Notes under the pieces: model-generated
The model's input: only the letters and a program-made list of their open reading frames with translations
Databases searched by the model: none
What the model was told of the DNA's origin: nothing
Assembly: GCF_041053055.1 (NCBI RefSeq)
Contig: NZ_CP163443.1
Coordinates: 6,121,001-6,185,000, forward strand
DNA: 64,000 bases
Direction: 5' to 3'
Source: Streptomyces sp. R41
Lineage (GTDB): Bacteria; Actinomycetota; Actinomycetes; Streptomycetales; Streptomycetaceae
Part shown: positions 57,265-64,000 of the stretch, in pieces
Position numbering within the stretch: the first letter of the stretch is position 1
Layout of the letters: each line of letters begins with the position of its first letter
Program-made: the position numbers and the translations under genes

Positions 57265-57385
57265 GCGTCGGACGATACCGACGGGGGGTGGGGCGTGGTG
57301 TTGCCGGAGTGTTGCGCCACTCCCTGCCGCCCGGGAAGCCTCGCTGACCTGGGGTTTCGTGTATCCGTGGGCAAGATCTGCCACC

Positions 57386-57508
57386 GGTGTGCCGCTGGTG
57401 GGGTGCCGCGTGTGCCGCTGGTGGTTTGCCGCGTGCGCCTCGCGTGGGTGGGTCGCGTGCGCCTTACCTGTGTTGGTCGCGTGCGCCTCACGCGTGTGGG
57501 TGGGGCGG
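57386..57508. repeat. About five tandem 23-26-bp units
   Basis: Units of the type GTGTGCCGCTGGTGG...TGCCGC drift into GTGCGCCTCGCGTGGGTGG. All share a GTG(T/C)GCC start and a GGT(C)GC end. Confidence 0.55.
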
Positions 57509-57608
57509 GTCCGTGCCGGTACATCCGCCCGTCGCGGTGCCGACGTTCTCTGGGAGGCTCGACTTGGCTGTCGGGAGCGACGGGCATTCGATGTACCGGC
57601 ACGGACCC
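57507..57608. repeat. Long inverted repeat (hairpin)
   Basis: GGGTCCGTGCCGGTACAT at 57507-57524 is exactly complementary to ATGTACCGGCACGGACCC at 57591-57608. The pairing resumes with GCCCGTCGC (57527-57535) and GCGACGGGC (57577-57585). The loop is about 41 bases. It could be a small non-autonomous element or a transcription stop. Confidence 0.8.
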
Positions 57609-57789
57609 TTCCGTGCGTGGGCGACTGCGGGTGCGTGGGGGCTATGGGCTATGGCCTCAGCGCCCTTCGCCCCTGTGGGGGTCATGGCCTCAGCGCCTTC
57701 CGACGGCGCCTCCCGTATTCGTGGGGGCTGGGCCGCGGACCCAACGTCTCCCGCGCCGCCGCGATTGCCATCGCCGCGGCGGCCTCCTG

Positions 57790-59004
57790 TCACGCGCTCG
57801 GCGTGATCCGCCCAGTCACCTCACCAAGGCCCACCCGTGTCCCGCCCGGCCCAGGAGCCCATGCCGTCAGGGTCACCTCGTCGCCGTCCTCCAGGAAGGT
57901 GCGCTCGGCGTCGGGGAGGGGGAGGGTGTCGCGGCCGTTCCAGGTGAGTTCCAGGAGGGAGCCGCGTTGGGTTTCGGTGGGGCCGCTGACGGTGCCGGAG
58001 CCGTACAGGTCGCCGGTGCGCAGGGAGGCGCCGTTGACCGTCATGTGGGCCAGTTGCTGAGCGGCGGTCCAGTACATGGTGGCGAAGGGGGGTTCGGAGA
58101 CGACGTGGCCGTTGATCGCGACGGAGATGTGGAGGTCGTAGCCGCCGGGGTCCTCGGAGGAGTCGTCCAGGTAGGGGAGGAGGGGGTGTGTGCGGGTGGG
58201 GGGCGCTACCCGGGCGTCTTCCAGCGCGTCGAGCGGGGTGATCCATGCCGACACCGACGTGGCGAAGGACTTGCCGAGGAAGGGGCCGAGGGGGACGTAC
58301 TCCCATGCCTGGATGTCGCGGGCCGACCAGTCGTTGAGGAGGCAGAGGCCGAAGACGTGGTCGCGGAAGTCGGAGAGGGGGACGGGGGTGCCCATGGGTG
58401 AGGGTGTGCCTACCACGAAGCCGACCTCCGCCTCGATGTCCAGGCGGATGGAAGGGCCGAAGGTGGGGGCGGTGTCGGAGGGGGGCTTGCGCTGGCCCGA
58501 GGGACGTACCACCTCCGTGCCGGAGACCACCACCGTGCCGGAGCGGCCGTGGTAACCGATCGGCAGGTGCTTCCAGTTGGGGGTGAGGGAGTCGGCGGCG
58601 TCGGGACGGAAGATCTGGCCGACGTTCCGGGCGTGGTTCTCAGAGGCGTAGAAGTCGACGTAGTCCGCTACGTCGAAGGGGAGGTGCAGGGTCGCCTCGG
58701 AGAGGGGGTGGAGATGGGGTTCGAGGGTCTCCCGGTGTGCCGGGACCGTCACCCAGGCCGTGAGCGCGCGTCGTACGTCGGACCAGGCAGTGCGGCCCGC
58801 CGCGAGCAGCGCGTTCAGGGTCGGCTGCGCCAGCAGCTCGGCGTACGGGGAGCCGAGTGCGCGGGCCGCCGCGCCCGCGTCGAGTACGTGGTCGCCGAGC
58901 CGGACGCCGATGGTTCGCTCGGACGAGCCGGCCCGGGAGAAAACGCCGTACGGAAGGTTGTGCGGGCCGAAGGGATCGCCCTCGGGGACATCGAAGGGGG
59001 GCAT
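57790..59004 (-). CDS. Fumarylacetoacetase
   Basis: A 404-residue enzyme of tyrosine/homogentisate breakdown that splits fumarylacetoacetate into fumarate and acetoacetate. The family marks are PEGDPFGPHNLPYGVFS near the N-terminus, DFYASENHARNVG, LPIGYHGRSGTVVVSG and DIEAEVGFVVG, LLNDWSARDIQAWEY with the metal ligands. ATG 59004 is used; GTG 59019 and upstream ATGs are also in frame. No other tyrosine-breakdown gene is next to it. Confidence 0.92.
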   Translation of the reverse strand: MPPFDVPEGDPFGPHNLPYGVFSRAGSSERTIGVRLGDHVLDAGAAARALGSPYAELLAQPTLNALLAAGRTAWSDVRRALTAWVTVPAHRETLEPHLHPLSEATLHLPFDVADYVDFYASENHARNVGQIFRPDAADSLTPNWKHLPIGYHGRSGTVVVSGTEVVRPSGQRKPPSDTAPTFGPSIRLDIEAEVGFVVGTPSPMGTPVPLSDFRDHVFGLCLLNDWSARDIQAWEYVPLGPFLGKSFATSVSAWITPLDALEDARVAPPTRTHPLLPYLDDSSEDPGGYDLHISVAINGHVVSEPPFATMYWTAAQQLAHMTVNGASLRTGDLYGSGTVSGPTETQRGSLLELTWNGRDTLPLPDAERTFLEDGDEVTLTAWAPGPGGTRVGLGEVTGRITPSA

Positions 59005-59134
59005 CGGGTGCTGCCTCACTTTCGGATTCGTACTCGCCATGTGATTCATGTGTTCCATGTGGTCGGGGCACACGTTACGGGGGAGTGACCATGCTGTGGC
59101 AGTGCCTAAAGAGTTTGCAATGTCCGAATTGGTC

Positions 59135-59164
59135 TTGTCGGACGTGGCAATTCCGGCTTAGCGT
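59135..59164 (+). promoter_or_regulatory. Candidate promoter of the ATP-grasp/flavoprotein pair
   Basis: TTGTCG (59135-59140) and TAGCGT (59159-59164) lie 18 bases apart, a good housekeeping-type promoter. GTCCGA...TCGGAC (59122-59143) forms a dyad over the -35 box and may be an operator. Confidence 0.6.
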
Positions 59165-59211
59165 CCTTTGGGGGACACGGACGGGGTGGGTCCGGTCCGT
59201 AGGGGGGACGC

Positions 59212-60495
59212 GTGGGGGGACCCGTGGCCAGGAGCTCCAGCAGTGTGCCGGTCGACGCCGACCGGGAGGTTCCGGGCCTCATCGTGAAGTTCGGCGACTA
59301 CCCGCTGCACCACGGTGGGGTGGGCGCGATCCGGAGTCTGGGCCGGCTCGGCGTACCGATGTATGCGATTACCGAGGACCGTTACACGCCCGCTGCGGCC
59401 TCGCGCTATCTCCGGCGTGCCTTCGTATGGCCGACGACCGGGACGGAGGAACCGGAGCGGCTCGTCGAGGGGTTACTGCGCATCGGGCGGCGGATCGGGC
59501 GGCCGACGGTGCTCGTCCCGACGGACGAAGAGGCCGCGGTGCTGATCGCCGAGCACCAGGACGAGTTGGGGGACCGCTTTCTCTTTCCGCGCGTCGATGC
59601 CAAGCTGCCGCGCCGCCTCGCGAGCAAGCAGGGGCTGCACGAACTGTGCGTGGAGCACGGCATCCCCAGCCCGCAGGCGGCCTTTCCCCAGTCGTACGAG
59701 GAGATCGCCGCGTTCGCCGAGAGCGCCCGCTTCCCGCTCGTCGCCAAGAACCGCGAGGCGTTCGTGCGTCGCAGCCGGCCGGCGGTGAACGGGACGACGC
59801 GGATCGCGACCCGCGAGGGGCTGCTGACGCTCGCCCGGGACTGGGGCGCGCAACCGGGCGTGATCCTCCAGGAGTACCTGCCGAGGGAGGAGGCGGAGGA
59901 CTGGATCGTGCACGCGTACTTCGACGCGGACTCGACACCTCTCGCGATGTTCACGGGCGTGAAGGTCCGCTCCTGGCCGCCGCACGCGGGAATGACGGCG
60001 AATGCGTACGTCGTCGACAATCCGGAACTCGCGGACCTCGCCGCGCGTTTCATCAAACAGATCGGCTTCAGCGGCGTCATCGATCTCGATCTGCGCTTCG
60101 ACCGGCGCGACGGACAGTACAAGCTCCTTGACTTCAACCCACGGATGGGCGCGCAATTCCGGCTCTTCGAGAACGAGTCGGGGATCGACGTCGTCCGTGC
60201 CATGCATCTGGACCTGACCGGACGCACCGTTCCAGAGGGGGAACAGCGCGCCGGTCACCGGTACATCGTGGAGAACATCGACCTGCCGGCCCTGCTCGCC
60301 TACCGGCGCAGTGGCTATACGACACCGCACGCGCCGGCTCGCGCGAGCGGTACGGAGCTGGCGTGGCTCGCGGGTGACGACCTGCGGCCGTTCTTCACGA
60401 TGCTCGCGCGCTTCGCGCGGCCGGGTGCGAAGCATCTGTATCAGCTGTGGCGGACCAACCGCCGCGGCAGCAGCAACAGTTCCACCGCGAAGTAG
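59212..60495 (+). CDS. ATP-grasp ligase-like protein
   Basis: A 427-residue protein of the carbamoyl-phosphate synthase-like ATP-grasp class. It has a preATP-grasp Rossmann part (GLIVKFGDYPLHHGGVGAIRSLG, TVLVPTDEEAAVLIAEH), then FPLVAKNREAF (ATP Lys), ILQEYLPREEAEDW and the metal site YKLLDFNPRMGAQFRLFENES. The substrate is unknown; such enzymes join an amine or acid to another acid, with ATP cleavage. GTG 59212 or GTG 59224 may be the start, each with its own G-rich site. It is followed after 28 bases by a flavoprotein and the two are probably one unit. Confidence 0.82.
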   Translation: MGGPVARSSSSVPVDADREVPGLIVKFGDYPLHHGGVGAIRSLGRLGVPMYAITEDRYTPAAASRYLRRAFVWPTTGTEEPERLVEGLLRIGRRIGRPTVLVPTDEEAAVLIAEHQDELGDRFLFPRVDAKLPRRLASKQGLHELCVEHGIPSPQAAFPQSYEEIAAFAESARFPLVAKNREAFVRRSRPAVNGTTRIATREGLLTLARDWGAQPGVILQEYLPREEAEDWIVHAYFDADSTPLAMFTGVKVRSWPPHAGMTANAYVVDNPELADLAARFIKQIGFSGVIDLDLRFDRRDGQYKLLDFNPRMGAQFRLFENESGIDVVRAMHLDLTGRTVPEGEQRAGHRYIVENIDLPALLAYRRSGYTTPHAPARASGTELAWLAGDDLRPFFTMLARFARPGAKHLYQLWRTNRRGSSNSSTAK

Positions 60496-60523
60496 ACGTA
60501 GTACGTCCTGGGGAGGGGACTTC

Positions 60524-61747
60524 GTGATTCATCCGGTAGCAGTCATCGGTGCCGGGCCATTCGGCCTGTCCACCGCCGCCCATCTGCGGGCGCGCGGTGT
60601 CCCGGTGCGCGTCTTCGGCGAGCCCATGGTGAGCTGGCGCGATCACATGCCCGAGGGGATGCTCCTCAAGTCGACACCGATCGCCTCCAACATCGACGCC
60701 CCGCAGCGCGGGCACACGCTCGTCGACTACTGCGACGCGGCGGGGATACCGCGGCTGGTGACGGACGAGGACATCATCCCGGTCGAGACGTTCATCGCGT
60801 ACGGGGAGTGGTTCCAGCAGAAGCTCGTGCCCGAGCTGGAGCGGGTGCGGGTCGTCTCGGTCGACCGCAAGGCCGGCCGCGAGGGCTCCGGTGACGCAGG
60901 CGGCTTTGAACTCAAGCTGGACTCAGGGGAGTTGTTCACGGCCCGGGCGGTCGTGGTGGCCACCGGCCTGTCCGGACTCGCCCATCTGCCCGCCGAGCTC
61001 GCGGGAGCGGCGGCAGACGGACCCACCCCCACGGGCCCTGTCTCCCACAGCTCCCAGCACCATGACCTGAGCCGGTTCTCCGGCAAGGAGCTCATCGTCG
61101 TCGGCGCGGGCCAGTCCGCTCTGGAGACGGCCGCGCTCGCGGCGGAGGCCGGCGCGCAGGTGCGGGTGGTGTCCCGTGGCAAGGGCGCCGTCGACTTCGG
61201 CGCGCCCCCGTGGAAGCAGCCCAAGTTGCGCCCCGAGTCGCCCTTCGGCCGCGCCTGGTCCCTGTGGGCGCTGAGCTACTACCCGCAGCCCTACCGCTAT
61301 CTGCCCGCGCAGACCCGGCACTATCTGGTCCGCCGTGTGCTCGGTCCGCTCGGTGCCTGGTGGCTGCGCGACCGCTTCGAGGGCAAGGTCGACGTGCGCG
61401 AGGTCTCCCGGATCGTCCGCGCCGGCACCCCCGACGGCCACCCCGTCCTGTCCGTCCAGACCCACGGGGGCCGGACCGAGGAGCTCTCCGCCGACCACGT
61501 CATAGCCGCGACCGGATATCGCGTCGACATCGCCGCGATGGACTTCCTCGGACACGAGCTGCGCACCGAGCTGGCGGTCAGCCGGGGTACGCCGAAACTC
61601 GGCGCGGGATATCGGTCGTCCGTGCCCGGGCTGTACTTCACGGGGTTGCTGGCGTCGGCTTCGTACGGGCCGGTGATGCGGTTCGTGTGCGGGACGGAGT
61701 TCGCTTCACCGCGGTTGGCCAAGCACTTGGTGGCTGCGCACGCGTGA
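60524..61747 (+). CDS. FAD-dependent oxidoreductase (flavin monooxygenase-like)
   Basis: A 407-residue protein. The FAD motif is VIGAGPFGLSTA (8-19) and the second Rossmann (NADPH-type) motif is VVGAGQSALETA (about 192-203). The region DFGAPPWKQPKLRPESPFGRAW and VIAATGYRVDI near the end are typical of flavin-containing monooxygenase and lysine/ornithine hydroxylase relatives. GTG 60524 follows GGGGAGGGGA. It is the partner of the ATP-grasp gene, as in other Streptomyces. A hairpin terminator follows. Confidence 0.82.
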   Translation: MIHPVAVIGAGPFGLSTAAHLRARGVPVRVFGEPMVSWRDHMPEGMLLKSTPIASNIDAPQRGHTLVDYCDAAGIPRLVTDEDIIPVETFIAYGEWFQQKLVPELERVRVVSVDRKAGREGSGDAGGFELKLDSGELFTARAVVVATGLSGLAHLPAELAGAAADGPTPTGPVSHSSQHHDLSRFSGKELIVVGAGQSALETAALAAEAGAQVRVVSRGKGAVDFGAPPWKQPKLRPESPFGRAWSLWALSYYPQPYRYLPAQTRHYLVRRVLGPLGAWWLRDRFEGKVDVREVSRIVRAGTPDGHPVLSVQTHGGRTEELSADHVIAATGYRVDIAAMDFLGHELRTELAVSRGTPKLGAGYRSSVPGLYFTGLLASASYGPVMRFVCGTEFASPRLAKHLVAAHA

Positions 61748-61756
61748 GTTGGGGGC

Positions 61757-61788
61757 AGGGGGCGCCCTTGCAAATGGGTGCGCCCCCT
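61757..61788 (+). terminator. Hairpin after the ATP-grasp/flavoprotein pair
   Basis: AGGGGGCGCCC pairs with GGGTGCGCCCCCT across TTGCAAAT. It lies directly after the flavoprotein stop. There is no T-run. Confidence 0.65.
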
Positions 61789-62056
61789 CGCCGTCGGATC
61801 ACATCCGCGCGGGTCAAGACGCTCGCCCTACCCGCGTGCTCGCGGCAGGCCAACTGCGCATCTGGGAGTCGACGTTGGACGCGGGCACGGTGGCGCACCT
61901 CGGTGTGAGCAGAAGTGGACCACGTACGGCCAGTACGGCCCGTAACGCCAGTACCATCCAAACCGCCCGTGCGGTGAACGGCGTTGCTGACGGGATACCG
62001 GACGTCGTCCGGTTCACGCCGGGCCGATGAGTCGTTCGATCCGTATTCTTCGGATC

Positions 62057-62884
62057 ATGGCCGCTCCGACTGCATATTCACTCATCGCCACTGACCTGGA
62101 CGGAACGCTGCTGCGCGGCGACGACACACTCTCCGACCGGTCGCGCGCCGCGTTGGCGAGAGCCACGGCCGAGGGTGCCCAGCATCTGGTGGTGACGGGA
62201 CGGCCGGCGCCGAGGGTCCGACCGCTCCTCGACGAACTCGGCGGCGAGGGACTGGCGGTGTGCGGGCAGGGGGCGCAGTTGTACGACGCCGGGGCGCACC
62301 GTCTGCTGTGGTCGGTGACCCTGGACAGGGAGCTGGCGGAAACCGCCCTCGGCAAGATCGAGGCGGAGGTCGGGCTGCTCTACGCGGCGGTGGACCAGGA
62401 CGGTGTGGACGGCCTGACGCTCATCGAGCCGGGGTATGTCATGCCGCATCCGACGCTGCCTGCGGTACGGGTGCCGCGCCGCGACGACCTCTGGACGGAG
62501 CCGATCAGCAAGGTGTTGCTCCGTCACCCTTCCCTGTCCGACGACGAGTTGGCGTCGGCGGCGCGGGGAGTGGTCGGCTCGCTGGCGACGGTCACCATGT
62601 CGGGGCCGGGCACCGTCGAACTCCAGCCATGCGGCGTGACCAAGGCGACGGGGCTCGCCCTCGCCGCCGCCCACCTCGGCCTCAGCCCCGCCGCCACCCT
62701 CGCCTTCGGCGACATGCCCAACGACATCCCCATGTTCGACTGGGCCGCCCGCGGCGTCGCCATGGCCAACGCCCACCCGGAACTGAAGGCGGTGGCCGAC
62801 GAGGTGACCCTGTCGAACGAGGAGGACGGGATCGCGGTGGTGCTGGAGCGGCTCTTCGGGGCCCGGGAGAACGTGTCTCAGTAG
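62057..62884 (+). CDS. HAD-type (Cof-like) hydrolase
   Basis: A 275-residue phosphatase-type protein. HAD motif I is DLDGTLL (13-19) with both Asp, motif II is VVTGR, and the end motif is FGDMPNDIPMF. Sugar phosphates and similar small molecules are usual substrates. ATG 62057 is preferred: TATTCT (62044-62049) would be a -10 box placing the transcript start on the ATG, so it may be leaderless. ATG 62027 is the alternative. It overlaps the convergent LysM gene by 7 bases. Confidence 0.87.
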   Translation: MAAPTAYSLIATDLDGTLLRGDDTLSDRSRAALARATAEGAQHLVVTGRPAPRVRPLLDELGGEGLAVCGQGAQLYDAGAHRLLWSVTLDRELAETALGKIEAEVGLLYAAVDQDGVDGLTLIEPGYVMPHPTLPAVRVPRRDDLWTEPISKVLLRHPSLSDDELASAARGVVGSLATVTMSGPGTVELQPCGVTKATGLALAAAHLGLSPAATLAFGDMPNDIPMFDWAARGVAMANAHPELKAVADEVTLSNEEDGIAVVLERLFGARENVSQ

Positions 62885-63627
62885 GCGCCGTTGACGTTGT
62901 CGATCGAGCCGTACTTCGCCGCCGCGTAGTTGCACGCCGCGGTGATGTTCGCGACCGGGTCGTAGGGGTCCATCGAGGTGCCGGGGACGTGGTACGCCTT
63001 GAAGGTCGGGTCGATGACCTGGAGGAGGCCCTTGGACGGGATGCCGGCGGCAGCGTTGGAGTCCCAGTTGTTGATGGCCCGGGGGTTGCCGGAGGACTCG
63101 CGCATGACGTTGCGGTGGATGCCGTTGTAGGTGCCCGGAATGCCCGCCTTGCCCATGATGTCCAGCGACTGCTTGATCCAGCCGTCGAGGTTGTTGGCGT
63201 ACGTCTTCACGGAGGCGGGAGTGGCCGTCGTCGCGGACTTGGTGCTCGCCTTGGTCGTCGAGCCCAGCTTCACGGTCTTCGTGCCCACCGTCAGCGTCAG
63301 GCCCGGGGGGAGGACCGACGGGTTCGCACCGATCACCGCGCGGTTGGCGTCGTACAGCTTCTTCCAGCCGCCGCTCTGCGGGTACTTCTGCGCGATCTTG
63401 GACAGGGTGTCGCCCGCGACCACCTTGTAGGTGACGAGCTGGACGTCGGTGATCGTGACTGCGGCGGCCTTCGTGACCTGCGGCGCCTGCGTCGGCTGGG
63501 CGGCGTGCGCGCTGGTGGCGCTCACGAGCGGGAGGACGAGCGCGGCTCCGCTCGTGCCTGCGGCGATCATGCAGCGGGTGAACGGGCTGCTGGTCTTGCG
63601 GCGGTAGTGCTTGCCTCGTGCGGGCAT
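62878..63627 (-). CDS. Secreted LysM / transglycosylase-like peptidoglycan hydrolase
   Basis: A 249-residue exported protein. A signal peptide (about 1-42, cut near AHA) is followed by a LysM domain (about 65-115: TYKVVAGDTLSKIAQKYP...). After a Thr/Lys linker comes an SLT-type domain with catalytic-type Glu177 in VMRESSGNP, then GIPSKGLLQVIDPTFKAY. It should cleave glycan strands of the wall. ATG 63627 has GAGAGGAA upstream and is preceded by a c-di-AMP riboswitch, so the gene is probably lowered when c-di-AMP is high, as for Streptomyces rpf/sw-type hydrolases. Confidence 0.88.
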   Translation of the reverse strand: MPARGKHYRRKTSSPFTRCMIAAGTSGAALVLPLVSATSAHAAQPTQAPQVTKAAAVTITDVQLVTYKVVAGDTLSKIAQKYPQSGGWKKLYDANRAVIGANPSVLPPGLTLTVGTKTVKLGSTTKASTKSATTATPASVKTYANNLDGWIKQSLDIMGKAGIPGTYNGIHRNVMRESSGNPRAINNWDSNAAAGIPSKGLLQVIDPTFKAYHVPGTSMDPYDPVANITAACNYAAAKYGSIDNVNGAY

Positions 63628-63645
63628 GACGACATTCCTCTCCGG

Positions 63646-63815
63646 CGCCTGCGAGGTGAGCTGTCGGGTTCGGGCGGGAGGTGCCCGGCCGCGCGCTGGG
63701 CGCGGCTTCACCCCTAGCCGTTCCGGAGTCCGGATCGGCGGCTTACCTGGGTCCCCCGCTCCTGCCGTGCTTGCGTGGGTGGGTGGGTTTCCGAGCGGCG
63801 GCAGGATTCGGCGAT
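63646..63815 (-). promoter_or_regulatory. ydaO/yuaA-type c-di-AMP riboswitch
   Basis: Read on the minus strand from 63815 to 63646: CGCCGAATCCTGCCGCC, then GGAGCGGGGGACCCAGGTA, TAGGGGTGAAGCCG, and finally CCCGAACCCGACAGCTCACC followed by TCGCAGGC. These are the conserved blocks of the ydaO class in the right order. It sits between promoter region and the LysM/transglycosylase-like gene, the usual setting in Streptomyces. Confidence 0.9.
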
Positions 63816-64000
63816 CCGCTCGGATCGGGGCGAACGTATGCGAGAGCACATGTCGGGAACAAGCCCCGAATTCCCGCCTCAGCCCGCTTTAACCTGGGAA
63901 AAGGAAGGGTTGAATTGCCCGATTGGGGCGGAATGTGATCCTCAACTTGCCTTTCGCGAAGGGGAAGTCGAGGTGGTGGAGTGTGGCGCGAGGGCGGCTC

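Larger units (their letters stand above)
57265..57789. other. Repeat-rich intergenic region
   Basis: About 525 bases with no gene that I can support. It holds a tandem array (57386-57508) and a long inverted repeat (57507-57608), and a repeated ATGGCCTCAGCGCC near 57650-57700. It separates the GntR gene from fumarylacetoacetase. Confidence 0.6.

Noticed and set aside
61749..62030. Possible 93-residue gene after the flavoprotein
   Set aside because: It starts inside a terminator hairpin, has no ribosome binding site and looks like no protein family. The opposite-strand 67-residue frame is no better.

Overview
The window is chromosomal DNA of a Streptomyces-type actinomycete. The evidence is very high GC, many GTG starts, tightly overlapping ATGA/GTGA gene junctions, MK-9-type menaquinone genes (futalosine pathway mqnC, menG, a menJ-like reductase), a full 14-gene nuo operon with a Rex operator, twin-arginine and lipobox export signals, and the G/C-rich hairpin repeats common in Streptomyces intergenic DNA. 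No rRNA or tRNA genes and no CRISPR array were found.

Layout. (1) 1-4343: end of a Tad/Flp-type pilus locus (tadA, tadB, tadC, a small Flp-like pilin, two TadE/F-like pseudopilins and a TadG-like protein). Its likely prepilin peptidase (12988-13809) and a large LysM/BTAD membrane protein (9924-12890) lie further on. (2) 9603-4402, minus strand: an accessory set inserted between these tad parts. It holds a lipoprotein, a secreted protein, a T7SS-type polymorphic toxin with a JAMM-like C-terminus, a probable immunity protein, an unknown protein and a WXG100-like protein. (3) 13913-16745: mqnC, a shrunken amidohydrolase-like gene and a GH18-like lipoprotein. (4) 17053-21265: an exopolysaccharide synthase cluster in which a deacetylase and a family-2 glycosyltransferase are fused, followed by an acyltransferase. 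It resembles the Streptomyces MatAB/PNAG type. (5) 21266-24610: a small scarred island with a RibD/DHFR-like gene, an IS5-type transposase tail, a TPR remnant, two orphan genes and a possible small RNA with a strong terminator. (6) 24611-31195: menG, a PASTA protein, a GNAT, menJ-like, def, a Tat-exported FAD oxidoreductase and an NlpC/P60 hydrolase. (7) 31939-47872: nuoA-N. (8) 48092-50089: recQ. (9) 57264-50256, minus strand: a GntR/UTRA regulator, an AprB-like ferredoxin, a three-gene nitrate/sulfonate/taurine-type ABC importer and an AprA-like flavoprotein fused to HEAT repeats. (10) 57790-64000: fumarylacetoacetase, an ATP-grasp/flavoprotein pair, a HAD phosphatase, and a LysM transglycosylase-like gene preceded by a ydaO-type c-di-AMP riboswitch.

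How the parts work together. mqnC, menG and menJ-like make and tailor the menaquinone that NuoA-N reduces, and Rex would tie nuo transcription to NADH/NAD+. The tad genes would build surface pili. NlpC/P60 and LysM-SLT act on peptidoglycan, the latter probably under c-di-AMP control. The least explained and most interesting unit is the AprAB-like/ABC importer/GntR cluster. It looks like an uptake-plus-redox system for a small, possibly sulfur-containing, substrate in an aerobe.
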